Positions 9,491 through 17,179 of a stretch of 64,000 nt of DNA are shown here, piece by piece. The DNA is from Parahaliea maris (GTDB lineage: Bacteria; Pseudomonadota; Gammaproteobacteria; Pseudomonadales; Halieaceae): assembly GCF_008064665.1 (NCBI RefSeq), contig NZ_VRZA01000003.1, positions 558,001-622,000 on the forward strand. Reading direction: 5' to 3'. The stretch's first letter is position 1; every line of letters begins with the position of its first letter. A program made the translations under genes and the position numbers. The notes under the pieces were generated by a model. The model saw nothing but the letters and a program-made list of their open reading frames with translations, searched no databases and had not been told where the DNA came from.

Positions 9491-10726
9491 TTACACGCTG
9501 CGGGTGGCGATGGCCGGGGCGATCCCCGCGGCACGCAGGGCGGGCAGGCAGGTAGCGAACAGGCCCAGGGCGTTCAGCAACGCAGCACCGTAGGCCAGGT
9601 AATACCAGGGCAGCCTGTGTACCGAGAATTCACTGGCCAGCCAGTTGGACAGGGCCATGGCCAGCACGGCGCCCAGCAACACGCCGACGCTGGTGATCAG
9701 GGCGTTCTCGATCAGGAAGTATCTCAGAATGTTGCCTCGCGTGGCGCCCAGGGCGCGTCGTGTGCCGATTTGCTTGGTGCGCTGTGTCACCCAGAAACTT
9801 ACCAGCCCGACGATACCCAGTACGTTCACCAGCAGCAATAGCACGACCACGGCAATCAGCATCACAGCCATGGATTTGTCGCCGCGCAGGAAGCGCTCGC
9901 GAACTTCCGGGAAGGTCCTGGGCTCGCCGACGACCCGGCGCAGATTTTGAGCGGCCAGCTGCTCCCGCACGTTCCCCGCCAGTTTGTCCAGCTGGCCGGC
10001 CTCGCTGCGGATGGCGTAACGCGCGGATTTATCAAATGTCGGGATGTGGGGGACGAAGGTAACGTGGTCGAAGATTTTCACGGAAAAGCCGCGCCAGGGC
10101 GCCTTGATGCCGTCGACGATTCCTATGATTTCACTGGCTGCACGATCGTTCTCGTCACCGTTCCAGATCAGTCGTCCGAGGGCGTCCTCGGGTCGCTCCA
10201 GGTCAGGAAACAGGTCGAGCACCGCCGCTGCGCTGGCTATGACTACGGGGGGACGCAGGTTGTCGTCCATGCTGAAGGGAGTGACCTCCCCGGCGCGGAA
10301 GGGGCGTCCGGCGATCAGGTCGAGGCCCAGTGTCTCTACCAGGGTCTCGTCGGCGAAATAGATCGCCGTCGCGATGTCATGACTGTCCGGGTCTTCTGCG
10401 GCTTCCACCTGGGTGGACCAGCCACTCCCGGTCATGGGCAGGGTGTTCACCGCCATGGCATTCACCACCCCAGGCAGTGAGCGCAGGTAGTCGAGATCGG
10501 TGCGGGCAATATCCAGTGGTTTGTCGTCGACGCTGAACGCAGTACTACTGATCATCAGGACATTGTTTTCATCGATGCCGGCACTGGCCCGCATGTTGTC
10601 CAGGCGAGTACCAATGATGTGCAGCGCATTGACCACAATCGCCAGGGTCAGGGCCACCTGCAGGCCGATCAGCACCAGGCCGACCGGATTGCGAAGAATG
10701 GTGGAGAATATGGGGCGAATTTCCAT
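9491..10726 (-). CDS. FtsX/MacB-type ABC transporter permease (second)
   Basis: 411 residues. One N-terminal transmembrane helix (VGLVLIGLQVALTLAIVVNAL), a periplasmic MacB-PCD-like domain of roughly 240 residues, then three C-terminal helices with the FtsX-type sequence TKQIGTRRALGATRGNILRYF. This topology belongs to type VII (mechanotransmission) ABC systems, which act on periplasmic substrates rather than pumping across the inner membrane. It pairs with the preceding permease gene (9-nt gap), so the transporter is probably a heterodimer. Confidence 0.85.
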   Translation of the reverse strand: MEIRPIFSTILRNPVGLVLIGLQVALTLAIVVNALHIIGTRLDNMRASAGIDENNVLMISSTAFSVDDKPLDIARTDLDYLRSLPGVVNAMAVNTLPMTGSGWSTQVEAAEDPDSHDIATAIYFADETLVETLGLDLIAGRPFRAGEVTPFSMDDNLRPPVVIASAAAVLDLFPDLERPEDALGRLIWNGDENDRAASEIIGIVDGIKAPWRGFSVKIFDHVTFVPHIPTFDKSARYAIRSEAGQLDKLAGNVREQLAAQNLRRVVGEPRTFPEVRERFLRGDKSMAVMLIAVVVLLLLVNVLGIVGLVSFWVTQRTKQIGTRRALGATRGNILRYFLIENALITSVGVLLGAVLAMALSNWLASEFSVHRLPWYYLAYGAALLNALGLFATCLPALRAAGIAPAIATRSV

Positions 10727-10735
10727 GGTGGCTTC

Positions 10736-12049
10736 CTACTGGGTTTTCAGTTGCGCGGCGGGAGCGATGCGACACGCGCGCCAGGTGGGGTAAATGCCGG
10801 CCAGCAGTGCAGCGCAGACTGACACGGTCAGGGCGAACAGGCCGAGGGACGGATCGAGGTGGGTTACCGCGGCGATATGCGGTGCCAGGCCCCGCACCAC
10901 CGCCAGTCCCAGCGCGGCGAACACCAGGCCCACCAGCGCTCCGGCGATGCCCAGAACGGCCGACTCGGTCAGGTACTGTTGGAATATCTGCCGGCGGCTG
11001 GCTCCAAGAGCGCGGCGCACACTGACTTCCCCGGCGCGACGCAGGAACCGGGCCAGCATGAGTCCCACCGTGTTGAGGAGGCAGACCAGCAGGAAGGCAA
11101 AGGACAGGCCCACCTGGATCCGGGTGTCCTCGTCCACTACGCCCTGGTTATCGAGCCAGTCCATGACGTCGTCGAGTCGGTTGTTCAGGGGGCGTGGAAA
11201 GCGACCGTGGCGTTTCTGCTCCATCACGTAGTTGTCGATGAAGGTCTGGTAATCCCGGCGCTCGGCTTCGGAGTCCAGCTGCACCCACAGGGCCACCCAC
11301 ACGCACTCGGAGTCGAGGTAGCCCTGGTAGCTATCCTCCGGTGGGTCGATGTAACAGCTGTTGTTGCCGTTGGGTCGCTTCTTCAGCGTGTCGTTGAGGG
11401 TGAAGGGCAGGTAGAAGTCATCGCCGTCACCGAAAGGATCGGTATTGATCAGGTCGTAGTAGCGCGGCAGCGGGTCGAAGGTGTCCAGTACACCGACCAC
11501 GGTGTATTCACCGTCGTCCATCCGGAGCTGCCGCCCAACGCTGTTTTCTCCGCCAAAGACTCGCTCGTTCATTGCCCGCGACAGTACCACTACGGTACTG
11601 CGCGCGCCGTCTTCCGCCCGCGTCCAGGGCATGCCATAGAGAAAGGGTGGCTCGAACATGGCGAAAAAGTCGCTGTAGGTCATGCGGCCGTGGGACAGCA
11701 GCGGCTTGATATCGGGGTTGCCCGGTTGCACCGCCATGCCGACGCGAAACATGGCCGTCTGGTAGCGGGCCTTGCCGGCCTCCGCCAGGTAGCGGGCATC
11801 GCGGTAGGTCATCTGGGTCGGCGGCTCGTTGGGCTCGGAATACGCGTCCTCCGGATCCCAGTTGTCCAGCCGCACCGAGAACAGCTGATGGCTCTTGTGG
11901 GGTATGGGGTCTCCCGACATGGCGTGGAAGATGGCGTAGGAGGTCATGAAGGCGCCGATGCCGAGGGCGATCGCGAGCACCATCAGGCCGCTCAGCCAGG
12001 GGCTGTTCTTCAGGTTCCTGGCGGCCAGCCAGAAGTAGTAGCGGGTCAT
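10736..12049 (-). CDS. FtsX/MacB-type ABC transporter permease (first)
   Basis: 437 residues with the same topology as its neighbour: an N-terminal helix (LMVLAIALGIGAFMTSYAIF), a large periplasmic domain, and three C-terminal helices with RRAGEVSVRRALGASRRQIF. A Cys pair in the periplasmic part (NSCYIDPP and LDSECVWVALW) may form a disulfide. Its start overlaps the ATPase stop by 4 nt (ATGA), coupling their translation. It probably forms a heterodimer with the 9491-10726 product. Confidence 0.85.
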   Translation of the reverse strand: MTRYYFWLAARNLKNSPWLSGLMVLAIALGIGAFMTSYAIFHAMSGDPIPHKSHQLFSVRLDNWDPEDAYSEPNEPPTQMTYRDARYLAEAGKARYQTAMFRVGMAVQPGNPDIKPLLSHGRMTYSDFFAMFEPPFLYGMPWTRAEDGARSTVVVLSRAMNERVFGGENSVGRQLRMDDGEYTVVGVLDTFDPLPRYYDLINTDPFGDGDDFYLPFTLNDTLKKRPNGNNSCYIDPPEDSYQGYLDSECVWVALWVQLDSEAERRDYQTFIDNYVMEQKRHGRFPRPLNNRLDDVMDWLDNQGVVDEDTRIQVGLSFAFLLVCLLNTVGLMLARFLRRAGEVSVRRALGASRRQIFQQYLTESAVLGIAGALVGLVFAALGLAVVRGLAPHIAAVTHLDPSLGLFALTVSVCAALLAGIYPTWRACRIAPAAQLKTQ

Positions 12050-12768
12050 GCGGCACTCTCCCGGGGAGCTGACACGCCGAGAGCGCTGTCGGCAAAGCTG
12101 CTCTGCAGGTCAGTCACCTGGCCGTCGATGATGTGCACGTTGCGCCGGGCGCGCGCCGCCAGCTCGGGGTCGTGGGTGACCATGATAATGGTGGTGCCGG
12201 CGGCGTTGATGCCCTCCAGGATTTCCATCACCGCCCGGGCCATGGCGCTGTCCAGGTTACCGGTGGGCTCGTCTGCCAGCAGGATGCGGGGTTCGCCGGC
12301 GAGGGCCCGGGCGATGGCGACCCGCTGCTGCTGACCGCCGGACAGCTCCGCCGGGTAGTGGCGAGCCCGGGAACCCAGGCCCACCTGCTCCAGGGCCCGC
12401 TCGATTCGCAACTTGCGCTCCTTCGCCCCAAAGCCGCGGTAGCGCAGGGGCACATCCACGTTGTCGAACAGGTTGAGGTCGGGAATCAGGTTGAAACCCT
12501 GAAAAATGAAGCCGAGTTTTTCATTGCGCATGGCAGAGCGCTCCCGGTCCGACAGGCCGGATACCTCGACCCCGTCGAGCTGGTAGCGGCCGCCGCTGTG
12601 TTCTTCCAGTAGCCCGGCAATGTTCATGAAGGTGGTCTTGCCGGAGCCAGAGGGACCGGTAACAGCGACAAATTCCCCTTCCTCGACGTGGATACTGAAC
12701 TCGCGCAGGGCGTGGGTTTCCACCAGGTGGGTGCGGTATACCTTGCTCAGGTCTTGCATGCTCAGCAT
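12046..12768 (-). CDS. ABC transporter ATP-binding protein, LolD/MacB type
   Basis: 240 residues from the ATG at 12768, preferred because AAAGGA lies 7 nt upstream. A start at 12804 would add 12 residues but has no RBS. It has Walker A GPSGSGKTT, Q-loop FIFQGFNL, signature LSGGQQQRVAIARAL, Walker B ILLADEPTGNLDS and H-loop MVTHD. The family powers lipoprotein-release and macrolide or peptide export permeases of the FtsX fold. It sits between the adaptor (63-nt gap) and the first permease (4-nt overlap). Confidence 0.93.
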   Translation of the reverse strand: MLSMQDLSKVYRTHLVETHALREFSIHVEEGEFVAVTGPSGSGKTTFMNIAGLLEEHSGGRYQLDGVEVSGLSDRERSAMRNEKLGFIFQGFNLIPDLNLFDNVDVPLRYRGFGAKERKLRIERALEQVGLGSRARHYPAELSGGQQQRVAIARALAGEPRILLADEPTGNLDSAMARAVMEILEGINAAGTTIIMVTHDPELAARARRNVHIIDGQVTDLQSSFADSALGVSAPRESAA

Positions 12769-12831
12769 GGGCTGGTCCTTTGAGTCTGTGGGGTTTGAAT
12801 GCATGGGTGTTGGTAAAGTCTCGGTACTGTG

Positions 12832-14094
12832 TCAGTCCAGGCGTACCCGCTCGGCATTGCGGAAGGGCTCGAGGCTGGAAATCACCACCTGGTCACCCGG
12901 GTTCAGGCCGGACACTATTTCGACATCACTGCTGTTGGTAAGGCCGGTTTCGATACTGCTGCGCTCGGCGTAACCATCGCGGACCACGTAGGCGATGCGC
13001 CCGCCACCGTCCTGGACGAAGGGGCCGCGGGTCAGCACCAGGGTGTCGCGGTGCTCATCCAGCAGCAGCCGGGTCTGCAATCGCTGGTTCTGGCGCAACC
13101 CTTCCGGGAGGTCGCCTTCGAAACGAATGCGTGCGGCCACCTGTCCCTGGACGATTTCCGGAGAAATACTGGTGACGGTGCCCGGGTACTCGGCGGGCCC
13201 CACCTTCACCTGGGCGGACAGGCCAAGGCCGAGGGTGTCGGCATAGATTTCCGGCACCTGTGCTTCTACTTCCAGCTGGCTGAGATCCACCACACTGAGC
13301 AGGGCGCTGTTGTCCGCCACCGAGGTCTTGTCGGCCACCAACAGGCTGGCGACCATCCCGGCAATGGGCGCGCGGATTTTCAGCCCGGACACCAGGCGCT
13401 CCAGTTCTTCCACCAGCAGGGCCTGTTGCCGTAATTCCAGTTCCCGGGTGCGCTGTTCGAATTCCCTGGATGCGCGGTTGAGTTTGGCCTCTTCCACCGC
13501 GTGGTCGTGCGCGATTCGCGCGCTGCTGAGCTCGTCCTCTGCGCGACGCAGGTCGACTTCGTTGATAGCGCCCCGGTCCCAGGCCAGCTTGTTGCGCTGG
13601 TGTTCGCGCTCCGCTGCTGCCAGCGCGACCGCCGCCTGCTGCAGATCCTTGCGCGCTACCAGGTCGTTCTTCTGGTTCTGGATAGCCTGGCGTTTGACGT
13701 CGATGTCCAGGCGCTGCAGCTTGGCCTGTTCCTGGGCCAGCTGGCTGGTGAGCTGGGGACTGTCGATGTTGGCCAGCACAGCGCCCTGGTCCACGTGGTC
13801 ACCGGGGCGTACGTGAAAAGTCACCGTGCCGGCGTTGGGTGCGTAGAGGGTCGGGCTGACACCGGCCACCACCCGGGAGGACACCGAGACGTCCCGCAGC
13901 AGGTCCCCCGCCCGGACTTCGGCAATGCGCAGGCGTTCATTCTTTACCACGACCTCACCACTGAGCCAGCGCGCCGCGACCGTGATCGCGGTGCCCGCTC
14001 CCACCAGCAGTACCAGGCTGATGCTCGCTGCCCGCAGCCAGGGAAAGGCCGGCCGGGTGATGCGTGTGTCCTGTGCGGTGGTGTCTTTGATCAT
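12832..14094 (-). CDS. Periplasmic adaptor (HlyD/MacA-type membrane-fusion protein)
   Basis: 420 residues. A short cytoplasmic N-terminus, one transmembrane helix (AASISLVLLVGAGTAITVAA), lipoyl half-motifs (NAGTVTFHVRPGDHVDQGAVLANIDS and IRAPIAGMVASLLV) flanking a coiled-coil hairpin of about 110 residues, then beta-barrel and membrane-proximal domains. It would connect the ABC permeases to an outer-membrane TolC-like channel, which is not encoded here. First gene of the operon. RBS AGAGGT precedes the ATG, and the predicted sigma54 start site lies about 20 nt upstream. Confidence 0.88.
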   Translation of the reverse strand: MIKDTTAQDTRITRPAFPWLRAASISLVLLVGAGTAITVAARWLSGEVVVKNERLRIAEVRAGDLLRDVSVSSRVVAGVSPTLYAPNAGTVTFHVRPGDHVDQGAVLANIDSPQLTSQLAQEQAKLQRLDIDVKRQAIQNQKNDLVARKDLQQAAVALAAAEREHQRNKLAWDRGAINEVDLRRAEDELSSARIAHDHAVEEAKLNRASREFEQRTRELELRQQALLVEELERLVSGLKIRAPIAGMVASLLVADKTSVADNSALLSVVDLSQLEVEAQVPEIYADTLGLGLSAQVKVGPAEYPGTVTSISPEIVQGQVAARIRFEGDLPEGLRQNQRLQTRLLLDEHRDTLVLTRGPFVQDGGGRIAYVVRDGYAERSSIETGLTNSSDVEIVSGLNPGDQVVISSLEPFRNAERVRLD

Positions 14095-14120
14095 GGTGAC
14101 CTCTACTGTGTGTCACCGGG

Positions 14121-14139
14121 TATAGCAGGAGCCGTGCCA
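14121..14139 (-). promoter_or_regulatory. Sigma54 (RpoN) promoter of the ABC transporter/two-component operon
   Basis: On the minus strand the sequence is TGGCACG-GCTC-CTGCT, against the sigma54 consensus TGGCACG-N4-TTGCW. The -24 GG (14138-14137) and -12 GC (14126-14125) are exactly 10 bp apart. One mismatch (T to C) falls in the -12 box. The predicted start is near 14113, giving a ~20-nt leader before the adaptor ATG at 14094. The operon encodes an NtrC-type activator, which fits. Confidence 0.8.
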
Positions 14140-14164
14140 GCGTCTTGCTGCGCGCTGATGAGTT

Positions 14165-14198
14165 CCTGGTTTTTATTTATAAAATCAATAAAAACAGG
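14165..14198. other. AT-rich hairpin between the activator repeats and the sigma54 promoter
   Basis: CCTGGTTTTTATT and AATAAAAACAGGG form an imperfect inverted repeat (one bulge) around a short AT-rich loop, in otherwise GC-rich DNA. It could be the tetR terminator (tetR ends at 14322 on the minus strand) or a bend between the upstream activating sites and the promoter. I found no clean IHF consensus in it. Confidence 0.4.
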
Positions 14199-14251
14199 GG
14201 GTTAGGTTGCTGTGGGCTTTGTGTGTTAGGGGCTGCCCGGAGGTGGCTCCG

Positions 14252-14317
14252 GCGGACACAGGCCGCGGCGGACACTTTATCCGGTGGTGAGCGGACAGTG
14301 AGCGGACACTTCGGACA
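14252..14317 (-). repeat. Five direct TGTCCG repeats, candidate upstream activating sequence
   Basis: Read on the minus strand, TGTCCG(C/A) occurs five times in 66 bp: 14317-14311 (TGTCCGA), 14308-14302, 14297-14291, 14274-14268 and 14258-14252 (all TGTCCGC). Three of the five, all except 14317-14311 and 14297-14291, are preceded by GTG or AGTG. They sit 114-180 bp upstream of the -24 element, the usual distance for NtrC-type activator sites, in the non-coding gap after tetR. Confidence 0.6.
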
Positions 14318-14321
14318 GCCC

Positions 14322-14957
14322 TCACGCCCTCAGGTAGCTGAGCATGAGTTGCACCAGTTCCCGGCGATAGGCCGGATCATCCAGCAACGCGGGCTGTTCC
14401 CGCATCGCCTGGGACAGGTTGCCGCGCAGGGTCTGGCGCAACAGCAGCGCGCGATAGGCGGGGTCGCCCGCCACTCCCTTGTCCCGCAGCCACCATTCCA
14501 GCCATTCCTCGAAGGAGGGGTTGTCCAGCGACTGGGTGAGTTCGTCCACCCGTTGGTGGATGTCAAAGCTGTGCTGGTATTCGCGGAAGAAGGCTGGGTC
14601 GAGCTGTTGCAAGGCCAGTAACTGGTCACACTCCATGTCGATGATGGCGGCGAGGGTGTCTGCCACCGAGTGGTCGGCCATGGCCTGCAGTGTCTGGAAG
14701 CGCTCGGCTGCCTGGGTCAGCAATTCCGCCATGCGCGCTTCGTAGACGTCGGAGAGGATGGCCTCCTTGTTGGGAAAGTACTGGTACAGGGAGGCGATAT
14801 TCACCCCGGCTACCTCGGCGATACGCGCCGTGGTGAGGCGGTCGGCGCCCTCGGTATCGAGGATTTTCAGGCAGGCTTCCTGGATGGCGCGCATGGTGTG
14901 CAGCGAGCGGCTCTGGCGGGGGCGCTTGCGGGCGCGGGGTGGTTGTTTCTCGCTCAT
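14322..14957 (-). CDS. TetR-family transcriptional regulator
   Basis: 211 residues. The N-terminal basic stretch RARKRPRQSRS is followed by the HTH (TTARIAEVAGVNIASLYQYFPNKEAIL, residues ~42-68), typical TetR, and a helical ligand domain containing a DUF-like WLEWWLRDKG. It is divergent from the sulfotransferase-SDR-DUF1214 operon across a ~190-bp gap, so it most likely controls that operon and itself. No convincing palindrome was found there. Ligand unknown, perhaps a hydrophobic alcohol or steroid-like substrate of the operon (inference). Confidence 0.85.
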   Translation of the reverse strand: MSEKQPPRARKRPRQSRSLHTMRAIQEACLKILDTEGADRLTTARIAEVAGVNIASLYQYFPNKEAILSDVYEARMAELLTQAAERFQTLQAMADHSVADTLAAIIDMECDQLLALQQLDPAFFREYQHSFDIHQRVDELTQSLDNPSFEEWLEWWLRDKGVAGDPAYRALLLRQTLRGNLSQAMREQPALLDDPAYRRELVQLMLSYLRA

Positions 14958-15146
14958 GGCAGTCTGTCGCGGCGATGTTGTTATTAAAAATGTAAGTGAA
15001 GGCCAGTGTGCCCGTTGCGTGTCTCTAAAACCAGTGCATTTTCAGTGGCTTGCGTGCGTTGTCCCGATGCTGGAATGCCAGTTGTTCACGCTTTCCCCGA
15101 GCCCTAGTCTGCCGGTACTCCAAAGGTGAACGAAGGATGGGTCGTC

Positions 15147-16316
15147 GTGTATTTTGATCTGCAGTATTACGGGCGGGTTCTCCGCCATGTCTGGTCCCTC
15201 AAGGACTGGTCGGGACGGCCGCGGATGCTGTTGCGCCTGCTGGTGCTGGTACCGCTGGCGACCCTGTTCCATTCACTCTGCTTCCTGCTGGATTACCTCC
15301 TGTTCCCCCGCCTGTGGCGCCAACAGGTCGAGCGGCCCGTGTTCATTGTGGGGCACGCCCGCTCCGGCACGACCCTGGCCCACCGCCTGTTAGCGGGAGA
15401 CGGCGATACGTTCAGTTACTTCCTGTACTGGGAGCTGTTCTTTCCCTCGCTGTTGCAGAAGAAGCTCATTCGCGCCCTGGGGCGCGTGGACGCCTGGCTG
15501 GGCGGGCCCTGCCTGCGCCGCCTCAAGGCCTGGGACGAGCGCACCTTTGGCAAGTACCGCCACATTCACGATATGAGCCTGTGGAACGCCGAGGAAGACC
15601 AGTTTGTCATGCGCGCCGCTTTCGTCACCCAGCAGTGGGCACTGGACGTACCGCTGATGCACAGGATTGACCAGTTCCATGTCGACCAGATGCCGGCCCG
15701 CAAGCGGCGTCGCTGGCTGCACCACTACCGTGAGTGCGTAAAACGCCAGTTGCTGCTGAACGGCGGCAACCGTATTCACCTCAGCAAGAACCCGGTGATG
15801 TGCGGCTGGGTGGGGGCGCTAATCGAAGCCTTCCCCGACGCCCGCATCGCGGTGCTGGTACGCAACCCCCACCAATGCATTCCCAGCACGCTCAAGCTGC
15901 TGGAGGTGTCCTGGCGCGGCAAGGGTTGGACGCCGGAACAGTACGCGGACTCCCTGAGGGTCATGACCGAAATTTCCTTTGATTCCTTCCGCAATCCGCG
16001 GGCGGTGCTGGCGGCGCATCCGGATACCCCGCACCTGTTTGTCGATTACCGTGAACTCACCTCCCGGCCCCGGGCGACGGTACAGGCCATCTACCGCGCC
16101 CTGGAACTACCCTATAGCGATAGCTTCGATGCCTGGTTGCTGGCCCAGGAAGACAGGGAGCGCGCCCACAGCACACGCTTTGAATACAGTATCGATGACT
16201 ACGAACTTTCACCGTCGCGTATCGAGTCGGAGCTGGGCGAGGAGTTCGAACGCTATGGCTGGCCGCGGCATGCGATGAAAGAACAGGCAGAACAACAACA
16301 AGGAGCCACAGCATGA
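15147..16316 (+). CDS. Membrane-anchored sulfotransferase family protein
   Basis: About 389 residues from a GTG at 15147, which has GAAGGA nine bases upstream. A GTG at 15126 would add seven residues. A hydrophobic segment (~28-55, LLVLVPLATLFHSLCFLLDY) suggests membrane association. The 5'-phosphosulfate loop is FIVGHARSGTTLAHRLL (66-82), and the 3'-phosphate site is VLVRNPHQCIPST. These are the PAPS-binding motifs of sulfotransferases (Sulfotransfer_3-like). Transfer of sulfate to an alcohol or steroid-type acceptor is the family inference, and the acceptor is unknown. It overlaps the SDR start by 4 nt, making a tight three-gene operon. Confidence 0.82.
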   Translation: MYFDLQYYGRVLRHVWSLKDWSGRPRMLLRLLVLVPLATLFHSLCFLLDYLLFPRLWRQQVERPVFIVGHARSGTTLAHRLLAGDGDTFSYFLYWELFFPSLLQKKLIRALGRVDAWLGGPCLRRLKAWDERTFGKYRHIHDMSLWNAEEDQFVMRAAFVTQQWALDVPLMHRIDQFHVDQMPARKRRRWLHHYRECVKRQLLLNGGNRIHLSKNPVMCGWVGALIEAFPDARIAVLVRNPHQCIPSTLKLLEVSWRGKGWTPEQYADSLRVMTEISFDSFRNPRAVLAAHPDTPHLFVDYRELTSRPRATVQAIYRALELPYSDSFDAWLLAQEDRERAHSTRFEYSIDDYELSPSRIESELGEEFERYGWPRHAMKEQAEQQQGATA

Positions 16317-17167
16317 ATCGATTACAGGGAAAAACCGCACTGATTACCGGCGCCAGTCGCGGCATTGGTCTGGCGATCGCCCGCCGCTTTGCCGCAGAGG
16401 GAGCGAGCGTAGCACTCTGTGCCTCCCGCCTGGGAAGCCACGGTAGCCTGCCGGGCACGCTCGAGGAGGCGGTGGCCGCGATAACCGCTGCCGGTGGCAG
16501 GGCCGTTCCCCTGGTCTGCGACCTGAGCGATATCGCCGCCCGGGCAGAACTGGTCGCCCGGGCCGAGGAGGCGCTGGGGCCGCTGGATATCCTCGTGAAC
16601 AATGCCGCGGCGGGGAAGATGGCACTGCCCAGCGCGGTGACGCTGGAGCAGCGCAACATGATGTACGACCTCAACCTCAACGCGCCGATTGACCTCGCCC
16701 AGCAAGTCCTGCCCGGCATGCGCGAGCGCGGCCACGGCTGGATTCTGAACATCAGCTCCGCGACCTGCGAGCAGCCCAAGGTGCCCTATCGAGACTCTGC
16801 CATCGCCGCCCAGGTGATCGCCGCCTACGGGGCGACCAAGGCAGCACTCAATCGTTACTCGGAAGGCCTGGCCCACGAGGTTGCAGCCGACGGTGTCTGC
16901 GTCAATTCACTGGCTCCGGAAAGCATTGTGTTGACCCCCGGGGCAGAACAGGTGCGGGATATCGCCCGCCGCCACCCCGACTGGGCCGAGCCCGTGGAGA
17001 CCATGGCGGAGGCAGCATTGGCACTGTGCAGTGAACGCCACATTGGTCAGGTGGCGTACAGCCGCCAGCTGTTGCATGCCCTGGGCCGCAAGGTCTACGG
17101 CCTGGATGGTGTGACCGAGCTGGGAGACGCCTTCCTGCCCGCGGATATCGACAGCGACTGGCAATAG
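16313..17167 (+). CDS. Short-chain dehydrogenase/reductase
   Basis: 284 residues with a Rossmann nucleotide loop TGASRGIG (13-20), NNAA near 96, S148/S149 in LNISSAT, and the catalytic Y172-G-A-T-K176. All catalytic residues are intact. NAD(P)-dependent alcohol/ketone oxidoreductase, cytoplasmic. The insertion around 38-65 is longer than in most classical SDRs. Translationally coupled to the upstream sulfotransferase, and 12 nt before the DUF1214 gene, so it probably acts on the same substrate. Confidence 0.88.
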   Translation: MNRLQGKTALITGASRGIGLAIARRFAAEGASVALCASRLGSHGSLPGTLEEAVAAITAAGGRAVPLVCDLSDIAARAELVARAEEALGPLDILVNNAAAGKMALPSAVTLEQRNMMYDLNLNAPIDLAQQVLPGMRERGHGWILNISSATCEQPKVPYRDSAIAAQVIAAYGATKAALNRYSEGLAHEVAADGVCVNSLAPESIVLTPGAEQVRDIARRHPDWAEPVETMAEAALALCSERHIGQVAYSRQLLHALGRKVYGLDGVTELGDAFLPADIDSDWQ

Positions 17168-17179
17168 GGAGCAGATAGC

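Noticed and set aside
10859-12334. 491-codon plus-strand open frame
   Set aside because: Antisense to the first ABC permease and ATPase genes; composition is that of a shadow frame, with no motifs or RBS.
14958-15146. Search for a TetR operator between tetR and the sulfotransferase gene
   Set aside because: Only weak partial dyads (around CCAGTGCATTTTCAGTGG) were found; not strong enough to list as a site.
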